A stretch of 64,000 nt of DNA from Alisma plantago-aquatica (GCA_963693085.1 OY856410.1:567024406-567088405); one strand, 5' to 3'; positions 11,068 to 24,690 are shown, numbered from the stretch's first letter. Program-made: numbers and translations. The notes: a model not told the origin generated them from the letters alone.

Positions 11068-12628
11068 GAAAGCTTGGGGCATCCGAGCCAGAGGCATACA
11101 CACTATCTGACTAAGGGCGGCTAGATGCACTCCATGGGACTCAAACACACGTGTGGGGAAACTTTTAGAATTTGTATTGGCCCTAACCAAGTTGATCACA
11201 AAACTAAATAGGTCACCCGCAAGTGCATGGGGTACTGTTGTAGTATAGGTGATTGGCAAGAATAGGGGTCGGTCCTCAGGGATAAAGGGGGAACTAGACC
11301 TAGGCTAGTGTTTGCTATGTTCCTAGTGTGGAGATCAAGGTTTTAGAGTTTTAAAAGCATTTGTTTGTTGATTACTCTAAATGAACAAGCAAGAAAGGCG
11401 GAATTAAACCTAAGTTATCTTGAACAAGCAAAATTAGCAAACTAGGTTAACAAACTAGCTAAGCAAGGGTAAGAGTAAGCTACACTATACTTGACAAGCG
11501 AGAAGCAATGTAGAAGCTAAGTTAACCACTAGAAAGAGAAAGAACCTAAGTTAACACTAAAGAGCAGAACTAAGAAATTAACTATGTTAAGCAAAAGCAA
11601 CTAAACTAGGTTAGCATGAACAAGCAAGCAAAGCAAGTTGGGTTTTAATAAGATGATTAAGGTAGGTGGGCCGTTTGGGGATGTAACTTGGATATTAGTT
11701 GGGGGAGTTTATTAGACAAGCAGGGTTCTCATTTTACATCTAGATTACCAAACCAAACAATAAGACTAATGCTATTAGAATGTACCCTATACTACTAGTA
11801 CAAGACTAGGGTAGGTGTAATTCTAATAGGATTAGCCAAATCTAGGTTTCTAGGATAAGTGGTATTGAGCAATTGCGGGTTGAGGGTAGAGATGGGAGTA
11901 GAGATGATGATATTTGACCTCATTCCACTAGCCATTCTAGCCTTTAGAAGACCCTAGATAATCACATCAATCCCACTTATACTAGTAACTTAGGTCTCAT
12001 ACCAAGTAGAAGGAGAGGAGGTAGGCATGTAGGAACAAAGGGGACTAGCTAGGGATCCCCTACTGGGACCTAGGAGTCAAACCTAAGATTTCCACATGCA
12101 TCCCAATTCCCCTAGTAACATGGTATCATCAAACACCAACAAACAAGCAATTAATAGCAAAAAGTATAAACCACAAGCATGGCAATGAGATAAGAGACAC
12201 AAGCATGAAGAAATCATCATAGATAAAAATGAGTTCATTACAAGCTAAATTTCCCCCAACATGGTATCAAAGTCACATTTTATCCCCAAACAACCCACCA
12301 CTAGGGGCTTAGCTACACATAGTCAAAGAAATGGTAAAAGAGAGGGGAAGAAGGGGAAGATACTCCATTGAGCTCGGGGAAGTAGCATTCTTCTTCACCT
12401 CCTTGCTGCTGGGGACGTCCTCTCTCCTCCAAGGGTGCAGATGAGCATGAATATATGGGGGATTATGAAGGAAAACCTAGAAATCTAGGTTTCCAAGGTG
12501 AAATGGAGATGGAAATGGTGAGTGGAGAGCATAAATGCAAGGGAAATGCACTAAATGCTCAAGGGGAGGAGCAATGGAGGATAGGAGCAGCTAGGGAAGC
12601 TAACCTAGTGCTATGGATGCCACACATG

Positions 12629-12636
12629 CATATATA
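12629..12636 (-). promoter_or_regulatory. TATA-like box in 5' LTR of element 1
   Basis: The minus strand reads CTATATATG, conserved with the other LTR and placed downstream of the dyad array in element orientation. It is the probable promoter of element 1. Confidence 0.5.
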
Positions 12637-12711
12637 GGTGGTGGTGGAAGCACTAGGGTAAGTAGGGGTATTATGGGAAAATCAATGTAAAAAGGGTTAG
12701 GTTTTAGGTGG

Positions 12712-13150
12712 CAGCACGACTGTGTTGGGTTGAACTGTCATGTTGGGTAGAACGGCTGTGGTGGGTGGAGGTGAGAATGGCCGTTTTGGAGGAGAAAGGC
12801 CGTTCTGGTGAAGTGTGAAATCACAGGTTGGATGGGTGAAATGAAGGCTGCTAGCACGGCTGTACTGGGCAGCACAACAATGGTGGGGGCTAGGTAGCGC
12901 GGCCATGCCGGGTAGCATGGCCGTGGTGGTAGAGTTGCAAGGAGGTCATTCCCTAGAGCACATACATTCTATTCCTCAGCTAGCACGGACGTGCTGGGTA
13001 GCACGACTGTTTTGGGGGCTTCGTAGCACGATCATGTTGGGTAGCACGACCGTGGTGGCTGAGTTGCTGAAACTTCAAGATTTGTCAATTCAACCTGTAA
13101 CTTTGTGCAATTACCATCACGACTGTTCCTTGGCACCACATCCATGCTGG
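12712..13150. repeat. Dyad motif array in U3 of element 1 (5' LTR copy)
   Basis: This array has ten or more degenerate copies of the GCACGRCCGTGCTGG-type unit and matches 190-612 of the other LTR. It includes units near 12715-12790 that are altered or shortened in the other LTR (190-240). CG to TG/CA changes are frequent. Confidence 0.85.
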
Positions 13151-13474
13151 GGTCTTCAAGTGCTAAAATAGCTTCAAAATTCATTATCAAAGAACTTCTT
13201 TTCTTGATGTCAAAACTTGGCCATTAGGGTAGGTTGAGGGAGTTCTTAGGGACGTCTTTTGACCCCTCCACGAGTGGAGGAACCCTTGGACTCCATCCTT
13301 CTCTCTCATCCATCCAAAGTATGGTCCAAGTACCTAAAAATAATGCAAAGCACGTCCATAAGTGCATTTGATAGTAAAACAAATATTGGGGAAATTAACT
13401 TGCAATCTACTTTGTTAAGATGTTATAAAAAACCAAAAAGGCACAAGATGGGGCCCTATAATAGGGCTACATCA

Positions 13475-15055
13475 TTCATCTAAATAAGAGTGTGGCATAT
13501 ACAAAAAACCAATAGCCAACATGTGAATACAGGTACTATGGAGCAAACCTCTCTTGGGGTTTGAACCTTGAATCCCAGGTGGAGGTTAAGATGTAATGGT
13601 TTTTTGTTGATGTTATTCAACCAATGGAAATACCTGATGGTTTCTGGAGGTAAATTTTTGGGGAACAGAAGTGGTGACTTGACATCGTCAATGGCGGATC
13701 CCCTTTCTGGAGGAGTGGCCTTATATTTATAGGTAGAGGTTAAGGTGTGAACCCTTCAATAACACCTTACAGTTAAGTCTCATCAAATGAGATATATGTT
13801 ACTTCTATATCTGAAATTTCCCATTAGAAGAAGGATATCTATTTCTAGTGGGTTTAGGAGATTGAGTTCCACTGCATTAATAGGAGGATATTGAATATCT
13901 CCACTCTTTGAGTTAACAACAAAATGAGATGATAGGGGATACACCATAGAAAAGTCAACCTATCACGTTCTTCTATTTATAAGAATTCCATAATTTTTAT
14001 CTAGAGATGGCCACAAAAAAATCTCCTTTTTGGTCTCCATTTAAAAGGTGTCGAAATAAAAGGTATGAGTAACCTGACATGTGTTTTATTTGGGACTCTG
14101 ACATGGAGATCAACTGGAATGATAAGATGCTCAAATATTTTTTCGTACTATGTTATTGATCGGTTAACATGTAGTTATCACTATTTGAGCTAGATATGCA
14201 TACAACAACAATAGAAAACCAACTACATGTAATAGAGGTGAATGATAGAATCACTATGCAAATACTACTACTTCCTACCAATCTTATATACAAATCATTT
14301 CTAGAGCTCGTGTAAAATTTGATAAGAGTGACTATAAACTTATCTTCAAGTAGATAGAAGCTTTCTAAAAAATCCAAAGATTATATTGTTTTAAAGAAGG
14401 CATAGAAACCAAGAATCAACAGATAAGGAGTACGCTATGTTGTTCTTGCCTAGTCATATGGGTTTTGCTTATCCCCTATATTTTCAAAAGCTTAATTATT
14501 TGTACTTAAACTTCTCATATGACCCTTTTTGTTATAAACTTGCCCTGATCAGGGTGACATGCAAATTACTTATCTTTGTTTCACCATTCCCTACATTTAC
14601 CTTTATACTCAACTACACCTTTGAATGCTCCTCTTATTTCCTCATTGGTTCAACTTATATGCATATTTCCTTTTCTTCTCTTTCATGCTAGAAAAATATA
14701 GGAAAAGAAAATAGATATGAAGCTAAATTTCTATCAATTGAATTAATTTAAGAAGGTTTTCACCTCATCCAATCCGATCAATCTTTATCAGGAACATTGC
14801 TTATTTAGTATTTTCCCACACTTCACAATTTTCATGAATATGTAGGTTTATTTTAACCTTATGATCCATGTTTCACCTTCCTTGCATAAAACTATCATGT
14901 ACTTAATACCATCCTCATACCAAATTCTATTTATTCAATTGGGCATCATTGAATTATTCTCTTTTTACCCGTGACTTAAACGTGTGATTATGCATCCTAC
15001 CATATATTTCTTGTTATTTCTTAAAAGTTTTCATAAATTTATTATTGATTCAACA
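13475..15055. other. Unclassified AT-rich DNA
   Basis: I see no gene. A B-box-like string lies near 13555-13570 (minus), but no convincing A box accompanies it. The sequence from about 14430 to the insertion at 15061 is T-rich and continues beyond the inserted element at 23473. Confidence 0.5.
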
Positions 15056-15060
15056 CTCTC
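15056..15060 (+). repeat. Target site duplication CTCTC, left (element 3)
   Basis: CTCTC immediately precedes the LTR start TGTAATATCC and is repeated at 23468-23472 after the right LTR. Confidence 0.85.
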
Positions 15061-18000
15061 TGTAATATCCTATGTTTTGATAAAATTGAATTATGTAAAT
15101 ATAAAGCCATGGATTGACAAGAAAATTTCCCAATGGTATTATTTGATAAAATAATAATGGTACCCACTTTATGCCATGGGTCAACCCACAAAGCCCATGA
15201 GACAATTTTCATTGCAAATAGGTCCTTGGGGCACAAGACAAATAAGTAGGAGATTTTGTGCATAAATAAATAACAATGACTATATGAATTGTTGAATAAT
15301 ATAAATATGTGATTATATGCATGTTTTCTAAAGAAAATAAGATGTGTGTTGTTTCAAATAATTATCTATCCAGTTTGGCAACATATGTTTTGAGACATCA
15401 ATTAGAATTATTGTGATCGAACTTTTGGTGTACTTGAAAGTAATAAGGAAAGGAAGAGAATTCTAGAGATTGGGAGAAAAAAGATATTCCATGAGATAAT
15501 GTATTGTTTTAAATAATGTTTAAAAGGATCAAGTTTTGTATGGGAAATATATCCCATTATATCCCATGCATTGAATATACATTGGAAAAGGTATTAGTAA
15601 GTTTACTAAAAATAAGGATAATTAATATGGAGGAATATATCAAAGAGAGAGGTAGAAGAATAATCTACAATTCATGATAAAATTAGCCTAAAAAAGTGCT
15701 ATGTATTTATATGCTTTCCTTTAAGGCTTTTTTGTGTTAATCAAGTAAAGTTGGCAACTGGATATATGTGAATTCCTATTTTGTAATCTATCGAATATGT
15801 TCGTTTTGTCAATTATGCATACTTTTGCATAAGTGATTTTCCATAACCATGATACAAAGAGAAAAACATGGAGTTTGTATTGTTGTGTCTCATGGACATC
15901 ATGGTTAAATTCTACTTTGATAATATGATAAAGTTAAGGAGGATAGGATAGACAAGTCATTATTACCTAGATTAGGAAACACAGTACTGAAGAGGTATAA
16001 CCAGTAGAAAGGATTCCATGAGCATAGTATATATATGGGTATATGTTCTCATTCTTCTCATGTAATAAGCCCTCCCTCACCTTTCTCCTTCACTACCTCC
16101 CTTTAATCACCTATGCAGTATGGTTCAGTCTAGCACCCATATAAGGGACAATAATAGGCCCTTACCACCAGCAGGATACAACCACAACCTCTATCACCTA
16201 GGAAGCCTGGAGGTATTATGCAGGCTACCTCTCGGTTGCCATCCTCCTTCCTACTCCTAAACATGATGGATGGGTGGAAGGCCTTAGAGCTGGCCTAGAG
16301 CCATGGCCCGTAGACTCTAGGTAAAGTTGAAAGAATGCACCCCTGCCTCCTTTTCCCCTTCTCATGTGCACGACGGAGGCATGGACTTGCTGCCTTCTTC
16401 TCATTGGAAAACATGGTTCCAACTTTAACCTACCTTGGTTCCAACCATCTCGGCTTGGTCCTACGGCCCACCAACATCTAAAGAGGATAGAAGAATCCCT
16501 CTGACCCTTGTGGATGTTGTGCAAAGATGAGCGGTGGAGGGAGAGACACAGGGAGTCGACCTCCTCGGGCAGGAGTCACCCTACACAAGGGAATGGATGA
16601 AACAAAGTCAAATGACTATGTTACCACTTTCTGCATACTCAAGACCCAAGGTTGGTAGAGTCTTTTCCCCTCTAATCCTAGGCCGAGACAGATATAATAA
16701 AGGGTAAATTTTTTGCTGATGTGGCACCATGCTATTTGTCAGATTAATGTTTATCGTGTAAAAATTGTAATTAATTATTTATAAATCCGATCAAGACAAG
16801 TTATATATGAAAAGTGATCATAAAAATGAGAGGCACATAATTCAAATATGACTAATACCAAAATTTGATCCTAATTCTAAAAGTGGTGCAAATATGTGTT
16901 TAAATGGTGATTAAAGCATATGAACCCTAGTTTTTTTTGAATAAGTTATTAATCATGTTAAATATGATTCTTTGAGATGTAAACTGATACTATAAAATAT
17001 AATGGTGATTTAACATGATAATGTCCATAATAGTGATAATTAGGGTTGCTAATGTGAATCACCATGTATATGAAGAATTATGGTTAAAGGTCATAACTTG
17101 ATATGTCATTATGGAACATAATTGCATCTAGTAATCTTAATGAAAGTATATGATGAGTATGATAATTAAAGTTGAGCTACTATTTAATATGAATGGAGTT
17201 AGGATTTGTACCTTTATTACTTACCCAAACTGGAGACGATTCTGAATCCTAGATTAAGACTCAAGTAGGGTTTTATCTGAATAACATGATGGTGACACTT
17301 CAGGATCTACATACATGCATATTAATTGATGAATTGCTTGGATATGTTTATTGGATTGATTGAATATTCTTGAAGTATTATTACATGATCTGTATGGTTC
17401 TACATTGAGGTACGTGGTTACACCTATGACTACCCTCATTAGTTTCTAGTATTTTCCAAGTGTTTCTCAAATAAACTATTGGTTGTTTATTTACATTTTA
17501 TTCAATTATAATGCCACTATGAATATCACATAAATAAAGATATCATGTTCTAAACCCTAGGATGATATGCATAGAGGGGCGATGCACATGAGCCCTGGAG
17601 GGACAGTGATCACATCAAGAGATCATATCTAGCATGGGTTAGAATCTATAAAGATAATGCCAGTTCTTATTTGCAAGTAACTGATGGATTATATATTGTT
17701 ATACTACTTGGCACACTTTTTCATGCACCCCACATACACAATATATTTTGATTTGCTTATCCATGCTTTTATTTCATGCCATTTTAGGTACATGCTAAAT
17801 AGGAAGATACCAAGACATGATAATAAACTTAAATTATATGAAGGCATTAAATTTGAGTAAAGGAGGATTAGATAAATACTTATTGTCATATGTACCATTC
17901 TTGTGTAAGACTTTCATGTAGATCTTTAGAGGAGCATCTTGTAAACAAATTTTGAATTAATGGAAATTATTTGCTATTATTACTATTTGGTTAAATCTGG

Positions 18001-18083
18001 ATCCTTAGGAAATTTTAGGTAATGGATCTCAAAATTTTAGGTCTTTCCTTAATTGGGGGATATTGAAAAGTGAGTTTGTTACA
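15061..18083 (+). repeat. Left LTR of element 3
   Basis: It is 3,023 bp, TGTAATATCC to GTTACA, and aligns with 20531-23467. It keeps about 150 bp near 17600-17740 that the right LTR lacks. It contains a TATA-like run (16028-16036) followed by a pyrimidine-rich stretch. Confidence 0.9.
16028..16036 (+). promoter_or_regulatory. TATA-like box in left LTR of element 3
   Basis: TATATATAT lies about 970 bp into the LTR and is conserved in the right LTR (21514-21524), followed by a CT-rich segment. It is the probable U3 promoter. Confidence 0.5.
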
Positions 18084-18085
18084 TT

Positions 18086-18097
18086 TGGTGTCAGAGC
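18086..18097 (+). other. Primer binding site, tRNA-iMet type (element 3)
   Basis: TGGTGTCAGAGC matches the usual plant TGGTATCAGAGC at 11 of 12 positions and lies 2 bp after the LTR end. Confidence 0.8.
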
Positions 18098-20515
18098 ACC
18101 AAACTTTTCAAATAATATTTAATAGTTTACAATTTCAAGTAATCTGTAGATACATAAGGAAACTTATTAAGGCATGACCTGGTGGTAATGGTGTGTAGAA
18201 GGGGTCATGGCATTGGGGCTGGAAATATTTTCCTATGTACCATTAAGTTGGTTTATGAGGACTCCCTTAGCCACATTGATAACTTCCTGGACATAACCTA
18301 GGGTTTGCTTGAATTAATGTTTCCTCTAAGTCTTGTCATCTCAAATTTCATCCACTTCTCATCCTCTTACTTAATAAACCCTAAAAGGTACTTCCCTCAT
18401 CATCTCAAGTTGGGGTTTTTGATAAGGAGTAGGATTAAGGCATCCTCCACCAATTAATGTACATGTAATGTGGAAATAATGATAAAGTAAAGTAAAATGG
18501 TTTTATGGGATTTCCCTTGCAAGGGTAGAACCTAAATGACACTAAGATTGGTTTAAGAAAGCCCTAGTGGGACAAGGGACATAGAAACCCTAAGATGTAG
18601 GGTCGTAGTCTCTAACCCAAAATTCTAATCCCGGGGAATGAGGGTAGTGTAGTGATATAGAACACTACCCATAAGAATCTTTAAAAGGAATGAGAAAATA
18701 TAAATGAATTTAGGTGACCCAGTCTACTGTGCATGCATGCATGTGTAGAAATTCATGCATGATACATGTGAAAGGATTTGAATATACATCAAAAACAAAA
18801 GTGATCAATGGTTATACATGAAACTAAAACTATAAATATAACTTGCTCAAACCCCTCATGCTATATGTCAAAGTTCGGATATGGAAAGAAAGTCATTCAA
18901 TGACTATTATCAAGCCCCTTGACAGGAATGTCACAAAAAGATCAAGCCCCTTGAGGGGAAGATCACAAGATATCAAGACACTTTAGGGGAAGGTCAAAAA
19001 GGGTCAAGCCCATGAGTGGGAAGACTGAAATGGCACCAAGCCCCAGATAGGGAAGGTGGTCTGAGTCTGTAGTGTAGACGACCAAGGCTTAGATAGAGAA
19101 GGTTACAAAAGGTCAAGCCCCTAGAGGGGAAGGCTAACATGGCACCAAGAAAATGATTGGGAACGTGGCCCAAGTTCACTACAGGGACACAACCTCATAG
19201 TGGGTATCCGAGAGATTGAGCAAACAAGGGTTGAGAAGTTATAATAAATGCATGTTCAGAAATACGAAGCCTTTAATCCAACTTTTTGGGGCGGGTGTTC
19301 CGACTGGGGGTGGGTCAACCCAAGAGTGGGAAAAGGACCTATGGGGGAGGTAAACCCTAAACTCATGGGGTTAGTTTGTGTATAAGAGAGCCTACATCCT
19401 CGTGTGAGTCAAGAAGATGCCCTAGGTTAGGACCTTACCTAGAAGGGTGAGTGCACAAATCAGTTTGGAGTAACCTTGAATGTCACCTAAAGATTGGAGA
19501 AAACTAAAGATGTGATATATTGATACACCTTAGATAGGTTAGAACCCTAAGTCAATTGTAAGGTCAAGTAGGGGGGGTTAAAGGTACATAAGACCAAGGA
19601 GATTAGGAGGTGATTGTGCCCTAAATGCCCAAGATCATAGGGTCAGAAGATAGCCATTCATGTTTTCCTGAGGACCATGGGTCATGAGATTGGCCACCTT
19701 TATGAGTTCATGAGGCCCAAGGGGTAATTGTGAAAAGGAACTCCCTAAGTTCATAAGGCCCTCGAATCTAGGATGAGATCTCTCCGAAGGTACATGTACC
19801 CCTAGAGACCTTGACTAAATGACTAAGGCTAATAAGACATGACGTGCAAAAATAAAAGATACAAGAAGTCATGTAATAATGAAATCTTAAAGGAAGTTGC
19901 GTATAATCTCAAGAGTGAGAAATGTACTTGACTTCATGAAATGTAGTAATATTGTGAAATTAAAAAGTACTCCTGATTTGGAGTCACTAAACTAAATTTG
20001 AAAATTTTGAAATAATGTGTGGGTAAACCATCTCTGCTCTTGGAATGGGATGAACTTTGTTTTTGGGCTGAAACCAAACACTTATATCATCTTATTTTGA
20101 GTGAGAGAGATTGGGTAGACAGATTTTATTCTAAAAATTTTGGAATATGAAAATGAATACCTTAAGTTGAAATTAGTGACATGATCTAGAGTTGGAGGTG
20201 TTACCTCACCCTTATGTTGAAATACATGAACAATAGTTTAGAAACCTAGGTGAAAAAGTAATCACCAATTAAAATTGAAATTGTAAATGAATATGTAATC
20301 ACCAAGAGATGATATCCTGTAAGAACTAAGGAGGTGGATATACCATGAATTGAATTCGGGTACAAACATAGTCATAATATGAGGAATTTTGGCGTATCCC
20401 ATAAAAGTGATTAAAGATAATCGAAGTAGGACTATTAAACCTAAATTATGAAATTAAGTTGAAGTTATCATTCACCTTAACTTTATCGGGTGTGAATATT
20501 AGGGACAATTTCCTT
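18098..20515 (+). other. Internal region of element 3, non-coding
   Basis: About 2.4 kb without a reading frame of note. It contains the hairpin-unit array at 18911-19165 and otherwise unremarkable AT-rich sequence. The 3' end, AAGAAGTGGTGAA, next to 20531 may be the polypurine tract. Confidence 0.7.
18911..19165 (+). repeat. Degenerate tandem array of hairpin-like units in element 3
   Basis: About eight imperfect units of roughly 30-40 bp share CAAGCCCCTTGAGGGGAAG. The clearest ones form a CCCC...GGGG dyad with a 3-4 base loop (for example 18944-18960 and near 19120-19136). Other units keep the spacing but lose pairing. Confidence 0.7.
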
Positions 20516-20530
20516 TTAAGAAGTGGTGAA

Positions 20531-23467
20531 TGTGATATCCTCAATAAAAAAGAATTATGTAAATATAAATCCATGGGTTGACAAGAAAATTTCCCAATGA
20601 TATTAATTGATAAAATAATAATGTTACCCCTTTTATGGCATGGGTGCAACCCATGAGGCCCATGAGACTATTTGCGTTGCAAATAGGTCCTTGGGTCACA
20701 AGACAAAGAAATAAGAGTTTTTGTGCATAAATAAATAGCAATGACTTTAAAATTGTTGAATAATATAAATATGTGATAATATGCAAGTTCTCAAAAGAAA
20801 ATAAGATGTGTGATGTTTTAAATAATTAAAAAAGTAATTATCTAGCTAGTTTGGCAACACATGTTTTGGGACATCAATTAGTATTATTTAGATCTAACTT
20901 CTTGTATACTCAAAAGTAATAAGGAAAGGAAGAGAATTCTAGAAATTGGGAGAAAAAGGATATTCCACAAGATAATGGTATTCTTTTAAGTAATGTTTAA
21001 AAGGAGCAAGTTTTGTATTGGAAAGATATCCCATTAGATCCTAGGCACTGAATATACATTGGAAAAGGTATTAGGAACTTTCCTTGAAATAAGGATAATT
21101 AATTTTAGGAATATATGAAAGAGAAAGGTATAAGAATAATAAAATCCATGATCAAATTAACCAATAAATTGCTATGTGTTCATATGCTATCCTTTAATGC
21201 TTTTTTTGTGTTTTAATAAAGTAAAGTTGAAAATTAAGTTATGGCTATATGTGAATTCCTATATTGGGAATCTATCAAATATGTTCTGTTTGTCAATTTA
21301 GATAATTTTCCATAAGTGCTTAGCCATAACCATGATAGAGAGAGAGAGAGAGATAAGGAGTTTGTTTAGTTATGTCTCGTAGACATCATTGTTAACATGT
21401 ACTTTACTAATATGATAAAGGAAAGTAGGAGATGATTGATAAGTAATTACTTCCTAGATTAGGAAACAAAGTATCGAAGAGGTAGAACTAGTAGGAAGGG
21501 TCCATGAGCATAGTATATATATATGGGTATTGGTTCTCATCCTTCACATTTAATAACCCCTTCCTCACCTTTCTCCTTTGCTGCATCCCTATTCTCACCT
21601 ATGCAGTAGGGCTCTATCCAACGCCCATATAAAGGACTATAGGAGGCCCTCACCAGCAAGAGGATAGAACCATAGCCTGTGTAGCCTAGGAAGCCTAGAG
21701 GTGTTGTGCATGCTTCTTCTCGGATGCACTCCTCCTTCTTCGTTCTTGCTTCGTGCTCCTAAACATGGCAGATGGGTGGTAGGCCTTTGGAGCCGGCCTG
21801 GATCCCTGGATTGTAAAGTTTGGGTAACCTCAATAGAACACACCCCTCCTGCTTCCTTCCCTTCTCACGTGCATGGAAGAGGCATGGACTTGCTGCCTTC
21901 TTCTCATTGGAAAACATGGTTCCAACTTCAACCTACCTTGGTCCCAACCATCTTGGATTGGTCCTGCGGCCCACCAATAGCGAAAGAGGAGAGAAAAGTC
22001 CCTTTGACCCTTGAAGTAGTTGTGTGAAGATAGGTGATGGAGGGAGGGATGCGGGGAGTCAGACTCCTCGGGAAGGAGTCACCCTACATAAGGGAATGGA
22101 TGAAACATAGTCAAATGACTCTATTACCCCATTCCACGTACTCAAGACCTAAAGGCAGTAGAGTTTTTCCCTTCTAATCCTAGGTTAATCCAAATACAAT
22201 AAAAGGTAATATTTTTGCTTACAAGGCACCCTACTATTTGTCAAATTAATGTTTATCGTGTAAAAATGGTAACTAATTATTGGTAACTCTGGTAATGACA
22301 AGTTATACATGAAAAGTGATTGAAAAGATGAGAGTGACACAAATAAAATATGATTGAGACCTAAATCAGATCCTAATTATAAAAATAGTGCAAATATGTG
22401 TTTGAGTGGTGATTAATGCATATAAACCCTAGTTTTTGTTGAATAAGTTTTTGATCATGTTAAATATGTTTCTTTGATATGTAAACTGATAATGTGGAAT
22501 AAAATGGTGATTTAACATGATTATGACCATTGTAATGATAATTAGGGTTGCTAATGTGAATGACCATGTCTATGAAGAATTAGGGTTAAAATTCATAGCT
22601 TGATATGCCATTAGAACATAATTGCATCTAGTGATCTTAATGAAAGGATATGATGAGCATGATAATTAAAGTTCACATGATCTTTAATATGCATAAAGTT
22701 AGGGTTTGTATCCGTATTCCTCATCCAAAATGGAGACAACCCTAAATCCTAGATTAGGTCTCGAGTAGGGTTTTATCTGAATAACATGATGGTAATGCTT
22801 TACGATTCACATACATGCAGATTAAATGATCAATTGCTTAGATATGTTGATTGGATTAATTGAATATACTTGGAAGTATAATTACATGATCTTCATGGTT
22901 ATATATTGAGGTATGTGGTTACGCCTATGACTTCCCACATTAGTTTTCCGGTGGTTTGCAAGAGCTTCTTGAAAATTGCTCAAACAAAACTATTGCTTGT
23001 TTATTTACATTCTATTCAATTATATGCCACTATGAGTACCACATAAATAAGGATATCATGTTCTAAAACCTAAGATGATATGCATAGAGGGGTGATGCAC
23101 ACAAGCCCTGGATGGACACTGATATATTTCGATATGCTAATTCATGCTTTTGTTTCACGCCATTTTAGGTGCATGCTAAATAAGAAGATATCAAGACATG
23201 ATAATAAACTAAAATTATTTGAAGGCATTAAGGTTAAGTAAAGGAGGATTAGATAGAAACTTCTTCTCTCATATGTATAGTTCTTGTGTAAGAAATTCAT
23301 GTGGATCTTTAAAGGAGAATCTTGTAAACAAATTTTGAATTAATGGAAATTATTTGCTATTATTTATTATTTGGTTAAATATGGATCCTTGGGATATTTT
23401 AGGTAATGGCTCTCAACTTTTTAGGTCTTTACTTAATTGGGGGATTATTAAAAGTAAGGTTATTACA
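20531..23467 (+). repeat. Right LTR of element 3
   Basis: It is 2,937 bp, TGTGATATCC to ATTACA. It is homologous to the left LTR, with a TATA-like run at 21514-21524 and a deletion of about 150 bp near 23115. Confidence 0.9.
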
Positions 23468-23472
23468 CTCTC
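23468..23472 (+). repeat. Target site duplication CTCTC, right (element 3)
   Basis: It matches 15056-15060. Confidence 0.85.
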
Positions 23473-24469
23473 TTTGTAATTTATTATCAAACTCACTATA
23501 TGACATATCTTGTATTCCAATTCTTATAACTCATATGAGGGTAAAACTTTTCTTTCACACTAAACTTATATGTTGTTCATACCATTTGTGATCATGCAAC
23601 TTACTCTTATATTTAATACTATGTTCATCTTTCCTAATAACACATAGTCACAAGGAATCCATGGATATACAACAACAAAAAACAAATTATTACTCTATAA
23701 TGGCATAAATTTCATACAAGAGAAAAATCAATTATTCATAAGGGAACAAATCTTCATCTCCCTCTCTTAACACATAACCTTTATTTTTAACTAGGTTTAG
23801 TCTTCCATTTCCCATATTTTTTGCATCTTGATTTCTTATTATGATCTCATCTCTCAATATGTTAAATAAATACCTTTAGATTAATACTTATGGAATTACT
23901 TCTTCTTACTATATATCCTTCAATATTCTTTAACTCTTTTTGTTTTGGTATTTTTTTGTTCAAAATTATGAATAGAATTTCTTAATTAACTATAGAATCT
24001 ATTTGTCTTAAGTCCTTATTTCTACATCATGTCTTTATATATATTTTTATCATCTTGTTAAGCTTTTCATGTTTAGGGTTATCCATGCCAGGTTGATTGT
24101 CAAGATTATAATTCCCCCTTATATGAATTCTTTTTTTTGTATCTTTCTCATATTATATAAAACTATTCATGTATTTATTCTCAATATTCCCATACTAACC
24201 CATTCATATTTCCATTTAAATACTTTTCTTCTCATATTTCTTCATTTATGAAGTCACCAAACTCATTTATTTTTGAGGATTCCCTTCTTTTATTAACTAT
24301 ATTTATTCATTGTTATTATTTGTGAAATTTATACACTCCCACCTTATACTCTTCCATTCTCTTCTATTACCCTATGTTGGGGTTTATTGACACTGCTTTT
24401 TTCCAAGCATAATATACCAAAGGTTCTTGTCATCCCTTATTCAAGGACCCTTTTTCATATGGCATAGGA
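23473..24469. other. Unclassified AT-rich DNA
   Basis: This is T-rich sequence continuous with 14700-15060 before element 3 inserted. I see no gene. Confidence 0.5.
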
Positions 24470-24690
24470 ACCACCCCCAAGGAAGAGTCACTTGGGTGAT
24501 CCAACTCTGACAGTGCAAGCCTCTACCCCCTCATCTACCTTTACACTAGAGGGTCCATTTCCATCACATAGTGGGTCAATCAACATGATGATATGGTTTG
24601 TTTTTGAGGCACACAACATTGGTTTCAAATCTGTGTCCCTTCATTGGGAAACATGAGCCTCTTGCCACCTGAGCTACTGCCTGGATGGAA
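24470..24690 (-). mobile_element. tRNA-derived SINE (minus strand), approximate extent
   Basis: On the minus strand the head carries an A-box-like TAGCTCAGGTGG (24665-24676) and a B-box-like AGATTTGAAACC (24621-24632), separated by an AATGAAGGGAC segment also present in the SINE at 25923. These internal RNA polymerase III promoter parts define a tRNA-derived SINE head. I could not find a convincing tail or flanking duplication, so the 24470 end is a guess. Confidence 0.6.

Larger units (their letters stand above)
1..13474 (-). mobile_element. Athila-type Ty3/gypsy retrotransposon, element 1 (degenerate, cut by window start)
   Basis: This is a minus-strand LTR retrotransposon. The order in element orientation, from high to low coordinates, is 5' LTR (11075-13474), tRNA-Asp-type primer site, gag, protease, reverse transcriptase, RNase H, integrase, a separate extra ORF, polypurine tract and 3' LTR (934-1, cut by the window). 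An extra ORF downstream of integrase plus this primer site is typical of the Athila lineage. All coding parts carry stops and frameshifts, so the copy is dead. The LTRs start TGATGTAGCCC in element orientation. The target duplication cannot be checked because the left end lies outside the window. Confidence 0.93.
11075..13474 (-). repeat. 5' LTR of element 1 (complete, about 2.4 kb)
   Basis: It is bounded by TGATGTAGCCC (minus strand, from 13474) and CCCCA (to 11075), followed by the primer site. The part 12523-13474 aligns with 1-934. U3 holds the dyad array and a TATA-like box near 12629-12636. The remainder (11080-12500) has no coding sequence; it is rich in GAACAAGCAA and CTAGGTTA-like short motifs. 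Confidence 0.9.
15061..23467 (+). mobile_element. LARD-like non-coding LTR retrotransposon, element 3
   Basis: Two long direct repeats (15061-18083 and 20531-23467) bound a 2.45 kb internal region with no recognisable gag or pol. The termini are TG...TTACA, the primer site after the left LTR matches tRNA-iMet, and a 5 bp CTCTC duplication flanks the element. Long LTRs with a non-coding interior fit a large retrotransposon derivative that would need enzymes from an autonomous partner. LTR divergence over a sampled 170 bp is roughly one base in ten, so this is an old insertion. Confidence 0.9.

Noticed and set aside
13540..13600. B-box-like GGTTCAAACCCC on the minus strand, suggesting a tRNA gene or SINE
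   Set aside because: No A box at the right distance, no clover-leaf, no flanking duplication.
21341..21356. GA microsatellite as a regulatory element
   Set aside because: Short simple repeat in an old LTR with no supporting context.
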